From an uncultured Clostridia bacterium (lineage in GTDB: Bacteria > Bacillota > Clostridia > Oscillospirales > Oscillospiraceae): a stretch of 15,264 nucleotides of DNA. The position numbers were made by a program, and so were the translations under genes. The notes under the pieces are model-generated. The model was not told the origin of the DNA, did not search any database, and worked only from the letters and a program-made list of their open reading frames with translations. The stretch covers positions 1 to 15,264 of the forward strand of contig CALCRH010000112.1 in NCBI GenBank assembly GCA_937894515.1, written 5' to 3'. Shown in pieces: positions 7,708 to 15,152 of the stretch; position 1 is the stretch's first letter; the number at the start of each line of letters is the position of its first letter.

Positions 7708-8774
7708 TGGATTTCTCTCCACTCTTTTCGCAAGGCTTTATTACAAGCCTGCATTAAACTAATCTCCCAATTATCATTTCCCTCAACAAATACAGGACCA
7801 GCTTCCGTAATGGCAATATCCCATCCTATTGTTTGAATATTGTAAAACGCTTTGTGAGCTTCGATGGCCATTTCTTTTGCTTGCTGATACATCGGTATTT
7901 GAAATTCGGAAAATACTATCTTTGAATCCGGGTGGACACTTACCCTTCCGCCCCCCATTTCAGCATAATGAGGTTTCTTATATCCGTAGTCACGCAAGAA
8001 GCCGTTTTCATTTATTCCAACAGCAATTCCGCCTTTAGCCCAATTGTCAACAGGCGCCGTTTCGCTGGTTCCGACACGCAAGAGTGCAGAAAGAACACAA
8101 GGAATACCATCTTTACCCTTCGCTGTAACAATGCGAAGGGTATTTACCGCAAATGGATTCAAGCAATTCATTTCCTCGGATTGCTTCACAGTTCGTTGCA
8201 AAATGTAGCTACCCTTTTCAATATTTTGCCGTTCATTTTGAAGCTCACTATAATCATTAATTCTTTTCACAAAAGAAGCACATTCCCCGGTATAGTCTTT
8301 TATGAAAAAATCTTTTTCGTTTTTCAAGAAATCCCACGAAATCGAGTTCATTTCATTATCATACAAATCACCATCTTTGATATATGCAAAAACCTCCGGA
8401 ACAGGCAGTTTGTTTGCCTTCATAAACACATAAAACAAATACTTGTCTCGAAGAAGGACAATTTGAGAATCCGGTTTTTTAACTAAGTTCCCTTTATCCC
8501 TGGAAACAGCAAAATGATAATAGTCTTGATATTCATTAAAAGTAGGGCATTCAACCAAATCAAAACCATACAGATTATAATATCCATTGACTTCTTTGTA
8601 TTTCCAAAGCCAACATACATTATCCCATATTCTGCGTAAAGTGCTTTTTCGTTTCTTTTCCGGAAAATATGATGCCTGTTGTGCCATCTTGATTGATTGT
8701 GGCAATCCTATGATACACATAGCACCATCTCGAAAAAAGCGACATATATTCGTGATTGATTCTAAATAGTCCAT
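7704..8774 (-). CDS. Sugar-transfer-associated ATP-grasp ligase
   Basis: A 356-residue protein. Residues 1-100 are a helical N-terminal part; 104-340 form an ATP-grasp fold with IVLLRDKYLFYVFMKANKLP (105-124), FFIKDYTGECASFV (156-169, K159 a likely nucleotide-binding lysine), NTLRIVTAKG (211-220), NWAKGGIAVGI (244-254) and the C-terminal metal-binding strand set TIGWDIAITEAGPVFVEGN (315-333, D319, E331, N333). The family is associated with polysaccharide loci and is predicted to make an amide or peptide-type bond through an acyl-phosphate. The start at 8774 is preferred over the upstream ATG at 8813 because a GGGGGA motif lies seven bases ahead of it and none precedes 8813. A 98-base gap separates it from the second TupA-like gene; its stop overlaps the dehydrogenase start. 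The substrate is unknown; coupling an amino acid or opine to a sugar is inference. Confidence 0.87.
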   Translation of the reverse strand: MDYLESITNICRFFRDGAMCIIGLPQSIKMAQQASYFPEKKRKSTLRRIWDNVCWLWKYKEVNGYYNLYGFDLVECPTFNEYQDYYHFAVSRDKGNLVKKPDSQIVLLRDKYLFYVFMKANKLPVPEVFAYIKDGDLYDNEMNSISWDFLKNEKDFFIKDYTGECASFVKRINDYSELQNERQNIEKGSYILQRTVKQSEEMNCLNPFAVNTLRIVTAKGKDGIPCVLSALLRVGTSETAPVDNWAKGGIAVGINENGFLRDYGYKKPHYAEMGGGRVSVHPDSKIVFSEFQIPMYQQAKEMAIEAHKAFYNIQTIGWDIAITEAGPVFVEGNDNWEISLMQACNKALRKEWREIQ

Positions 8775-8872
8775 TATGTATTCCCCCGCATCAACACATT
8801 TAGTGTCCACCATCTAATTTGGCATCAAATAAAAAGGCAAGCATTTAAACACTCAAAAGAAAATGGCAATAA

Positions 8873-9772
8873 TCATTTGATCTGTTTTTTTGCGTTCATC
8901 CTCAAATCAATTTGCTCCCCCAAATACAAATCCGCCCACTCAACAAGATTGTGATCGAAGCCGGATGCAGGGAAAAATGTAAACTCTCCGAAATATGGCT
9001 TGCCGTCAATAACATAAAAATCAATTCGCACGAACTTTTCGTTCTTTGAAAGCTTTTCGCATAAGGCAAACAAATCCTCAATTCCCGCCGGTTTCTCTAT
9101 TTGAAAATCATCCGGCAACGAAAGACTTGAATTGTTGTATTTTTTCAAGTTCCATTCCCGGTCAAAGAAAAAGAACCGTTTCCCCTGCGTACCTCTTTCG
9201 GTGCAAACCATTACCGAATCAACTTTTCCGGAGAAACAAAAAAACTTGTAATCGACGGGCAAAGCGCCATCAGCGTTTCCCATATACTTTTCCGCTATGA
9301 TGCAAGGCTTGATATTTTTATAGGGCCACTCTCTCCCGTATGAATACGGATTCTGCTTCAACCTTTGATTAAGAAATCCGGCAAGCTCCATATGATTGAT
9401 ATTGTTTTTCCCGTGTACTATTTTTATACTTCCGCTATCGTGATTACATTTCAGCACAAAATCATCCGGCAGCTTCGAAAAATCAATTGCCTCATAACGA
9501 TCCCAATGTCCCAACAATGGGATCAAATAATCCTCTCCAATTATCTCTTTTACGAACTCACGCACAAGGTATTTGTCTGCCATCATGGTATGAAGAGGGT
9601 TACGGTCATACAATTTCAACCATTGCAGTTTTTCATTAAAAGTCTGCGGAGAAGCCAGATTAAGCTTTTTCTTCATTGTTAAACGGAATTGAAGAGAAAT
9701 CATCGCCTTGTCCGGAATCCAACGCAACATATTCAATAATTTCAATCTGTTTTCCCTTGTGTTTATTTTCAT
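8873..9772 (-). CDS. TupA-like ATP-grasp ligase (second of a tandem pair)
   Basis: A 299-residue protein of the TupA-like ATP-grasp family. Diagnostic stretches are MISLQFRLTMKKKLNLASP (24-42), TFNEKLQWLKLYDRNP (44-59), MADKYLVREFV (64-74), DDFVLKCNHDSGS (103-115, K108 likely binding ATP), VDYKFFCFSGK (173-183), VRIDFYVIDGKPYFGEFTFF (248-267, with D251 and E263 as likely metal ligands) and PASGFD. TupA is known from teichuronopeptide formation in alkaliphilic Bacillus, so the likely reaction is ATP-driven amide-bond formation between an amino acid and a cell-surface glycan or its precursor; the exact substrate here is not known. The ATG overlaps the stop of the first TupA-like gene as ATGA (9769-9772). 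The two copies share the same motif order but differ widely in sequence, so they are probably not recent duplicates. Confidence 0.9.
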   Translation of the reverse strand: MKINTRENRLKLLNMLRWIPDKAMISLQFRLTMKKKLNLASPQTFNEKLQWLKLYDRNPLHTMMADKYLVREFVKEIIGEDYLIPLLGHWDRYEAIDFSKLPDDFVLKCNHDSGSIKIVHGKNNINHMELAGFLNQRLKQNPYSYGREWPYKNIKPCIIAEKYMGNADGALPVDYKFFCFSGKVDSVMVCTERGTQGKRFFFFDREWNLKKYNNSSLSLPDDFQIEKPAGIEDLFALCEKLSKNEKFVRIDFYVIDGKPYFGEFTFFPASGFDHNLVEWADLYLGEQIDLRMNAKKQIK

Positions 9773-10707
9773 ATCAACTCACTGATTTCCTTAAGTTGTT
9801 CATTTCCCTCTGCCCGAATTAAAAAATGTGAACCCAATATGAAATCAAATTCATCGGGATCGTATTGTCCATATCCACTTGCGTCAAAGAAAGTCAATTC
9901 TCCAAAAACAACTGAACCCTTTATGTTGTACAGATCAACCCGTACATGAGGAAAATCCTTTGACAAAACGCTCGCTATTTCAAGCATCTTTTGATAGTTC
10001 TTCGGAATTAAAATGTTATCAGGGCGAACATCGCCGATTTCGGAATACGGCAGCATATTTAACTTGTCGTCACATATTCCTTCTTTAACAGAAACGCCCA
10101 GGTCCCGATCACAAAGATAAAAACAATAAACCGGTTTTCCGTCAAAGCACATAAACTTATAATCAATTAAACCTTGCTCAATGCCGGGGTCTAAATAGCG
10201 TTCAAAAATGATACGAGGCTTTTTCCCGGAGTAATACGGCCATTCAAGCCCACCGGTTTTTTTGGCTCCTTCTCGAATCCAATCGTTTGCCGTTTTACGA
10301 AGCGTCTCCAAGTCCGCAGACTTTTTATCTTTACAAATCACAACAGATGTACCGCCCATACCGAGCGTATTCTTCATCACAAACTGATTCGGTAATGCAT
10401 CAAAATCAATATCGTCGGCGCTATCATACACTGCGTAACATTCGTTTAATATATTCTCAAGCCCTTTTTCTTTAATGTATTCCCTCACATCGTATTTATC
10501 AACGCATTGGATCATAACGGGATCTTTATAGTTCAATTTATACCACTGAACTTTTTCGGTATAACGCATAGGATGATGCAAATTCAATTTTCGACCCATT
10601 TTAATCCGATATTGTAACTTCAACATCATTTCATCCGGAAGCCATGAAAACATCCGAAGAATACTCAGTCTTAACCTCCTACTCTTAATGAATTTCTTAT
10701 AGTCCAT
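9769..10707 (-). CDS. TupA-like ATP-grasp ligase (first of a tandem pair)
   Basis: A 312-residue TupA-like ATP-grasp protein. It shows the same motif order as its downstream neighbour: MMLKLQYRIKMGRKLNLHHP (27-46), RYTEKVQWYKLNYKDP (48-63), VDKYDVREYIKEKG (69-82), QFVMKNTLGMGGTSVVI (108-124, K112 and a glycine-rich ATP loop), IDYKFMCFDGKP (181-192), HVRVDLYNIKGSVVFGELTF (254-273, D258 and E270 likely metal ligands) and DASGYG. The glycine-rich loop after K112 is more classical than in the second copy. It begins five bases after the PglA-like glycosyltransferase stop. Predicted role: ATP-dependent amide ligation of an amino-acid-type substituent to a polysaccharide precursor. Possession of separate copies may mean two different acceptors or successive residues; this is inference. 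Confidence 0.9.
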   Translation of the reverse strand: MDYKKFIKSRRLRLSILRMFSWLPDEMMLKLQYRIKMGRKLNLHHPMRYTEKVQWYKLNYKDPVMIQCVDKYDVREYIKEKGLENILNECYAVYDSADDIDFDALPNQFVMKNTLGMGGTSVVICKDKKSADLETLRKTANDWIREGAKKTGGLEWPYYSGKKPRIIFERYLDPGIEQGLIDYKFMCFDGKPVYCFYLCDRDLGVSVKEGICDDKLNMLPYSEIGDVRPDNILIPKNYQKMLEIASVLSKDFPHVRVDLYNIKGSVVFGELTFFDASGYGQYDPDEFDFILGSHFLIRAEGNEQLKEISELI

Positions 10708-10712
10708 AAATG

Positions 10713-11795
10713 TTATTCCAACTCCCTTAAGTATGTCTCCACAATGATCTGCCGATCGAACTCCTGCGCAACTTTTTTTCGACCGGCAAGTCCCATTTGT
10801 TCTCGTTCAGAAACGTCCATTCCAAGAAAGCGCTCCAGGGCTTCATTCAATGCCTTCTGATCCTTAATCGGAATCAAAAAACCGGACACACCATCATCAA
10901 CCGCCTCGCGGCAACCCGCACGGTCGGTTGTGATAATCGGTCTTGCACAAGCAGCCGATTCAAGCAACACATTGCTTAATCCTTCCGGATAATAACTCGG
11001 GAAAACGGTACAGCTCGAAACGCTGTGCATCGTTCGGATGTCTCTTATCATTCCGTGGTATATAATTGTTCCGTCAGATGCCATTTCTTCAAGCTTTCCC
11101 TTGTACTCATCCTCGACAAAACCACACACGTGAAACTCGGTATTGGGATATTTTCCCTTGATGTACTTTGCCGCCTCAAGAAAATAATCTATCCCCTTTT
11201 CTTTCATAATGCGAGCTATGAAGAAAAATCTGACTGTATCGTCTTTTGGATATGCCATTACAGAAAACCGTTCCAGATTCACGCCCGATCCGGGTAGTAG
11301 CGAATGCTTTCCCAATGCCAGCTTATGATCCACAAAGAACTGCATATTCTCTGTGTTTTGAAAGAAAACTCTTTGAATTTTCTTAAACGCAAATCTATAT
11401 AGAGCTATCGTAATTCTTTGTTTGATGCCTCCGTTTTCCACTGCCGTTCCAAGCCCCGTGATATTGGCAACGCAAGGCACATTCAAATCTTTACAGGCAA
11501 TAGCGCCATAAATATTCGGTTTGATCGTATAAGCAAAAACAATATTGGGCTTAATATCACGAATCAGCTTTTTATATTCAAAAATCAAGCCCACTTCTCT
11601 CAAGGGGTTCATTCCGTGGCGTTCAATATTGATTTCACAATACTTGGCACCGATTTTCTTAAGATCTTCAATTCTTTCGCCGTATGGGGAAGAAATATAG
11701 ACCTCATGCCCATCGTTCAAAAGTCGTTCAACAAGTTCTAATCGAAAATTGTATATAACGACATCATGATTGACAAGAAACAATACTCGGCTCAT
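10713..11795 (-). CDS. GT4 family glycosyltransferase, PglA/CapM-like
   Basis: A 360-residue GT-B glycosyltransferase. The N-terminus MSRVLFLVNHDVVIYNFRLE, the FAYTIKPNIYGAIAC stretch (87-101) and NITGLGTAVENGG (111-123) are characteristic of the PglA/CapM/WbpL-neighbour group that adds the second sugar onto an undecaprenyl-diphosphate-linked amino sugar. The donor domain has FFIARIMKEKGIDYFLEA (191-208), HVCGFVEDEY and the EX7E motif EGLSNVLLE with E271 and E279. Its position shortly after the initiating phosphoglycosyl transferase fits a second-sugar role. It starts with an ATGA overlap on the epimerase stop (11792-11795). The donor may be UDP-GalNAc or a related hexosamine by analogy to PglA, but this is not shown by the sequence. 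Confidence 0.92.
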   Translation of the reverse strand: MSRVLFLVNHDVVIYNFRLELVERLLNDGHEVYISSPYGERIEDLKKIGAKYCEINIERHGMNPLREVGLIFEYKKLIRDIKPNIVFAYTIKPNIYGAIACKDLNVPCVANITGLGTAVENGGIKQRITIALYRFAFKKIQRVFFQNTENMQFFVDHKLALGKHSLLPGSGVNLERFSVMAYPKDDTVRFFFIARIMKEKGIDYFLEAAKYIKGKYPNTEFHVCGFVEDEYKGKLEEMASDGTIIYHGMIRDIRTMHSVSSCTVFPSYYPEGLSNVLLESAACARPIITTDRAGCREAVDDGVSGFLIPIKDQKALNEALERFLGMDVSEREQMGLAGRKKVAQEFDRQIIVETYLRELE

Positions 11796-12667
11796 TTTTT
11801 TGCAATCTCCTTGATGCTATCCCGCAAGCTATACAGTCTATATTCCTGCTTATACTCGCCCATTTCGGTGCAATAGCTCATATTGCCAAACGCTTTATTC
11901 ACCAAACCGGTAAAATGACTCAAGCATCTTAAAATCCAGCTTGTGCCCGGAACAAGTATTAATTTTTTGCCTTTTTCATCAGCGATCATTTTCACAAGTT
12001 CACTTGTGTTACTGTATTCTTTATTGCACGGAAAATATATACCGCTTTCTTCATTGGCAATCATCAACCTAACAAACTCAACAAGATTGCCAATGTAAAG
12101 CATCGAACGTTCATTCTCAACTTTCGGAAAAACGGGAAGTTTATCCGCCATTTTTTCAAGTGTTGGGAAATTGCCTTTACATCCCGCTCCGTATATCATC
12201 GGCGGTCGGAGAATCACGACCTTGAATAAATCGGTTTGTAGCGATGTAAGCCCCAATTCGGCCTGCCATTTGCTGTCGCCGTAGCAATTGGCAGGCATCG
12301 GAACAGTTTCCCTTGAAATACGCTTTTTCTTTCCTATCGGAGCACTGTCGCCGTACACAATCGCCGAGCTCATAAAAATGAACTGCTTTACGCCCTCATT
12401 CTTAGCTTTTTGAGCCACTTCTATCGTCAAATCGGTATTAACCGCGCGATATAACATTTCTTTTTCCGCGCTAATCGTCCCCATATCGGAATGTGCAATT
12501 CCCGCCACGTGAAAGATTGCATCAAAAGGGGAAAAGTCTTTGTTTTTCCAATTTGGATCGCGCATCTCCAGCGTTTCAACGGTATACTCATCCGATTGGT
12601 TACACAGATGCTTTTCAACCGCAGTCCCTACAAACGATCCCGCTCCAGTAATCAAGATGTGCTTCAT
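11792..12667 (-). CDS. NAD(P)-dependent epimerase/dehydratase/reductase (extended SDR family)
   Basis: A 291-residue extended short-chain dehydrogenase. The Rossmann start MKHILITGAGSFVG has glycines at 8, 10 and 14, a slightly shifted version of the usual GxxGxxG. FHVAGIAHSD (52-61) follows, then the catalytic serine region FMSSAIVYGD (98-107), the YxxxK pair Y129 and K133 in YGDSKWQAE, and LRPPMIYG. At 291 residues it is shorter than typical GalE (about 330), which fits sugar 4-epimerases or 4-ketoreductases of the kind found next to PglC/WcaJ-type transferases, for example those that make the first sugar at the lipid-linked stage. It sits two bases after the phosphoglycosyl transferase stop. 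The precise sugar conversion cannot be assigned. Confidence 0.88.
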   Translation of the reverse strand: MKHILITGAGSFVGTAVEKHLCNQSDEYTVETLEMRDPNWKNKDFSPFDAIFHVAGIAHSDMGTISAEKEMLYRAVNTDLTIEVAQKAKNEGVKQFIFMSSAIVYGDSAPIGKKKRISRETVPMPANCYGDSKWQAELGLTSLQTDLFKVVILRPPMIYGAGCKGNFPTLEKMADKLPVFPKVENERSMLYIGNLVEFVRLMIANEESGIYFPCNKEYSNTSELVKMIADEKGKKLILVPGTSWILRCLSHFTGLVNKAFGNMSYCTEMGEYKQEYRLYSLRDSIKEIAKK

Positions 12668-12669
12668 TG

Positions 12670-13512
12670 TTAATGCACCTTTTCCTCCTGCTTGACACTA
12701 CCTTCAACGATCGTGTCGTCTTCTCTAAAAACATGCACAGAGCCGAAAAAGCATTTGACATCCATTTTGAAACTCAATTTGTCAACGTAATCGCCATCAA
12801 GTTTTGCTTTTGCTGACAATTCTAACTCATCGCGTCCATTGATCTGTGCCCATCCGGTAAGTCCCGGTTTTACATCATTCGCATTATATTTGTCTCTTTC
12901 GGCCGTCAACAAATCTTGGTTCCACAGCGCGGGACGCGGACCAATGACCGACATATTGCCGATGAAAATATCCCATATCTGCGGAAGCTCATCGAGACTG
13001 TGCGCTCGCATAAACTTACCGACTTTTGTTATATACTGATCCGGATTGTCCAGCATATGCGTCGGGACATCATGTGGTGTGGACATCTTCATTGACCGGA
13101 ACTTATGTAATTGAAAATACTGTTTGTACCTTCCCACCCTTTTTTGTGTGAATAAAATGGGGCCGGGATCATCGACATAGACCGCAACAACTAAGATGAG
13201 GTATACCGGCGATAATACAACCAGACCGCCAAAAGAAAGAATAATATCAATCAATCGCTTAACAATTGTTTCATAAAACCCGGTTCGCCGTTCACAGTCA
13301 TCCACAGCTTGCAAGTGTCCTTGCACTCCATCTGCATTAAATGGGGCGTTATCATCTTCTACAAAAATGACTTTTTTCCCTTCCATCGGATTCCTCTGTT
13401 CGGGATAGTTTTTATACACGGAAGAAGGTTTTTTAGCGATCGCAATAACACTGCAAACAATAAAAACCGCAAGAAATGATTGAATTATTATCAATACAAT
13501 ATGCCAAAACAT
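12670..13512 (-). CDS. Initiating monotopic phosphoglycosyl transferase (bacterial sugar transferase family)
   Basis: A 280-residue protein that starts repeat-unit assembly by moving a sugar 1-phosphate from a UDP-sugar to undecaprenyl phosphate. It has a membrane helix at about 3-26, an approximately 60-residue polar linker, and the catalytic domain from about 82: FYETIVKRLIDIILSF (79-94), DDPGPILFTQKRVGR (114-128), the LHKFRSMK stretch, and HSLDELPQ (171-178) with the catalytic Asp174-Glu175 pair known from PglC-type enzymes. IGNMSVIGPRPALW and VKPGLTGWAQINGR complete the signature. The extra N-terminal helix and linker make it intermediate between short PglC (about 200 residues) and long WbaP/WcaJ types. 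The ribosome site GAGGAAG lies just before ATG. It heads the tightly packed gene block after a 222-base gap, as expected for the first core gene of a capsule operon. Confidence 0.95.
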   Translation of the reverse strand: MFWHIVLIIIQSFLAVFIVCSVIAIAKKPSSVYKNYPEQRNPMEGKKVIFVEDDNAPFNADGVQGHLQAVDDCERRTGFYETIVKRLIDIILSFGGLVVLSPVYLILVVAVYVDDPGPILFTQKRVGRYKQYFQLHKFRSMKMSTPHDVPTHMLDNPDQYITKVGKFMRAHSLDELPQIWDIFIGNMSVIGPRPALWNQDLLTAERDKYNANDVKPGLTGWAQINGRDELELSAKAKLDGDYVDKLSFKMDVKCFFGSVHVFREDDTIVEGSVKQEEKVH

Positions 13513-13607
13513 AGTTCTTCCTCATTCACATAAATTTGTTTTCAAGCCATATGCTGCGTTATTAATCAATGAGCGGTATAGTAATCTGTGATTCTTTCAC
13601 CGGATGC

Positions 13608-13637
13608 AATAGATGGGATGTGATCTAAAAGTGACAA
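13608..13637 (-). promoter_or_regulatory. Candidate sigma-70-type promoter upstream of the initiating transferase
   Basis: On the minus strand TTGTCA (13637-13632, five of six matches to TTGACA) is followed after 18 bases by TCTATT (13613-13608, four of six matches to TATAAT). This lies about 95 bases upstream of the ATG at 13512, in the largest gene-free gap of the window. The match is moderate, and readthrough from the upstream genes is also possible, so this is a suggestion only. Confidence 0.3.
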
Positions 13638-13662
13638 TCATCTGTTTCACCAATTTCCTCTT

Positions 13663-13701
13663 ATGGCAAATCAAAAATGCCAGCGAAGTACATTTTGCCA
13701 T
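13663..13701 (-). repeat. Inverted repeat in the intergenic gap (possible hairpin)
   Basis: ATGGCAAA at 13663-13670 and its exact complement TTTGCCAT at 13694-13701 flank a 23-base interior that itself can pair ATG with CAT. In the transcript it would form a stem of at least eight base pairs, 34 bases after the restored stop of the broken acyltransferase at 13735. No run of U follows, so it is not a standard intrinsic terminator. It could slow decay or act as an attenuator or operator; the gap otherwise shows no gene. Confidence 0.4.
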
Positions 13702-13734
13702 TGTCGCGACTTGCTAAGTAACATCAAATGAAGT

Positions 13735-14740
13735 TCAAACAGAAAGCAGTTTTTTACGAAATGCCGAATCCAACCAACACAAAACAGCACTCAGCACAAA
13801 TGTTGAAACTATGAACAAGATTAGCTGTATTGTTGTGCTGACAGATATATTTGCAACAGACATTACTCCGTGGAGCAAGGAATAGTGTACAATATACACG
13901 TGGAAAGAGATCTTATCTAAATACTTTGTTATTTTCCAATTGGCAATCGTTTGGAAAAGCCCGGGAAATACAGAGCCAAAATATCACTAATGCTGCAAAA
14001 CCAATGAAAGCCATAGACCACCGAGCAATCACCATATCATAAAAGCGGTTTTCAAAGCTTAATGCACTACACAATACTCTTACCGTTCCTACGAGCAAAC
14101 TCGAAACAACTGAACCAATTAGCAATTTTTTTGTAAACTCTACGTTTTTACGCCCAATAAAATACCCGGCGAAAAAGAGAATAAAGTAGCAAATTTGAAC
14201 GCCTATTGCGGTCATAGCTATCTGCAAAAACATCAACGTCAAAAAGACAATAACAATGTGTTTCTCAATTCTATCGTAATATTTTTCAAGAAAGAAGGTC
14301 AACAAATAGCAAAGGAGAATAACGGTGATATACCAAGTATGTTCCATCCCGGAACAGCCGCCGATTGAAAAAGGGGTAATAAAATGGATTCCGGTTAATC
14401 CTACACAGCTAAAAAGCAACGAGAAAACGTACTTGCCTACAAAAACATTTGCAATAAACAATATTATTGCCCAAATCCATACCGGCATCAAGACCCTGAA
14501 AAAACGCCGCTTGATCCATACTTTATAATTGTTGATGCGTTTCTTCCCGCACAGAAAACCGGAGATAGCAAGAAACACCTCTACTCCTATTCCGCCAAGG
14601 TCATATAGGTATATATCGGCATAGCTACACCAATGTCCTGCGACAATTGAAATCATTGCCAAAACGCGCAGCAGTGAAATAAACGGATAATACGCACCAC
14701 TATTTTTATCAAGTTCGCATCTGTCAAGCACTTTTTTCAT
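13735..14740 (-). pseudogene. Membrane acyltransferase (acyltransferase-3 family), frameshifted near its C-terminus
   Basis: From ATG 14740 the frame gives 275 residues of an OafA/acyltransferase-3 protein: YYPFISLLRVLAMISIVAGH (17-36, H36 the family histidine), LGGIGVEVFLAISGFLCGKK (48-67) and eight or so membrane segments, ending abruptly in CQLENNKVFR. One base over, the minus strand continues in the correct family ending: FQTIANWKITKYLDKISFHV, then YIVHYSLLHGVMSV, a last membrane helix and the stop at 13735. The span of 1006 bases is one more than a multiple of three, so a single extra base around 13952-13965 (TTTTCC or CCCGGG tract) explains the break; the restored product is 334 residues, normal for the family. 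It probably acylated the polysaccharide. A weak AGGA precedes the start. It could be a sequencing error, a phase-variable tract or a true lesion. Confidence 0.85.
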
Positions 14741-14834
14741 AGCAAAATCCTAAAAACCACTTTTTGTATGTATGTTTCTTACTTGTCTGCCGGTCAAAGC
14801 AACCATCATTCATAAAAATAAGTGGATTTAAACT

Positions 14835-15152
14835 TCAAGAGTGAACGTCCTCCGTTTTGCTCATATCCACCTTTTTGACAACCAGTTCTTTATTTCCGCA
14901 ACCGATGCAACCTTTTTCTTTCATCAGGCGTTCATAGGTTGGTTTAATATTACAGCCTTGTGACCGGATACTCATCTCGCATTTGGGACACTTGATCTCG
15001 TACAGCACGCCATTCGGCTCCAAGCTGTCCAGATCTGTGATCGCCTCACCAACAGCTTTATACGGATAATCGTCCCTCAAAAAAGCCGGGGTCGGCTTTT
15101 CCTTCTTTTCTTCAGTTACAGTGAAATCTTTCTTTTGGGTTTTGCCGAACAT
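14835..15152 (-). CDS. Small zinc-ribbon-like protein of unknown function
   Basis: A 105-residue soluble protein that I do not recognise as a named family. The first 30 residues are charged and low-complexity (lysine/glutamate-rich). A region from about 50 has CPKC at 55-58, a lone C67 and CIGC at 82-85, consistent with a four-cysteine zinc ribbon with 23 residues between the CxxC pairs. The tail is short and acidic. There is no signal peptide or membrane segment. The ATG at 15152 has GGGG about nine bases ahead. It is 94 bases upstream of the broken acyltransferase and on the same strand; whether it belongs to the polysaccharide operon or ends a preceding unit is unclear. Even composition, a plausible ribosome site and the paired cysteines support that it is real. 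Confidence 0.7.
   Translation of the reverse strand: MFGKTQKKDFTVTEEKKEKPTPAFLRDDYPYKAVGEAITDLDSLEPNGVLYEIKCPKCEMSIRSQGCNIKPTYERLMKEKGCIGCGNKELVVKKVDMSKTEDVHS

Noticed and set aside
7932..8486. Plus-strand 184-codon open frame
   Set aside because: Antisense shadow of the ATP-grasp gene; biased composition, no recognisable domain.
13597..13701. Minus-strand 34-codon frame in the intergenic gap
   Set aside because: No convincing ribosome site, no motif; its start lies in the inverted repeat. Probably chance.
13945..13970. Programmed ribosomal frameshift in the acyltransferase
   Set aside because: No classic slippery heptamer with downstream structure is evident, and the family is not known to use frameshifting; a one-base indel is simpler.
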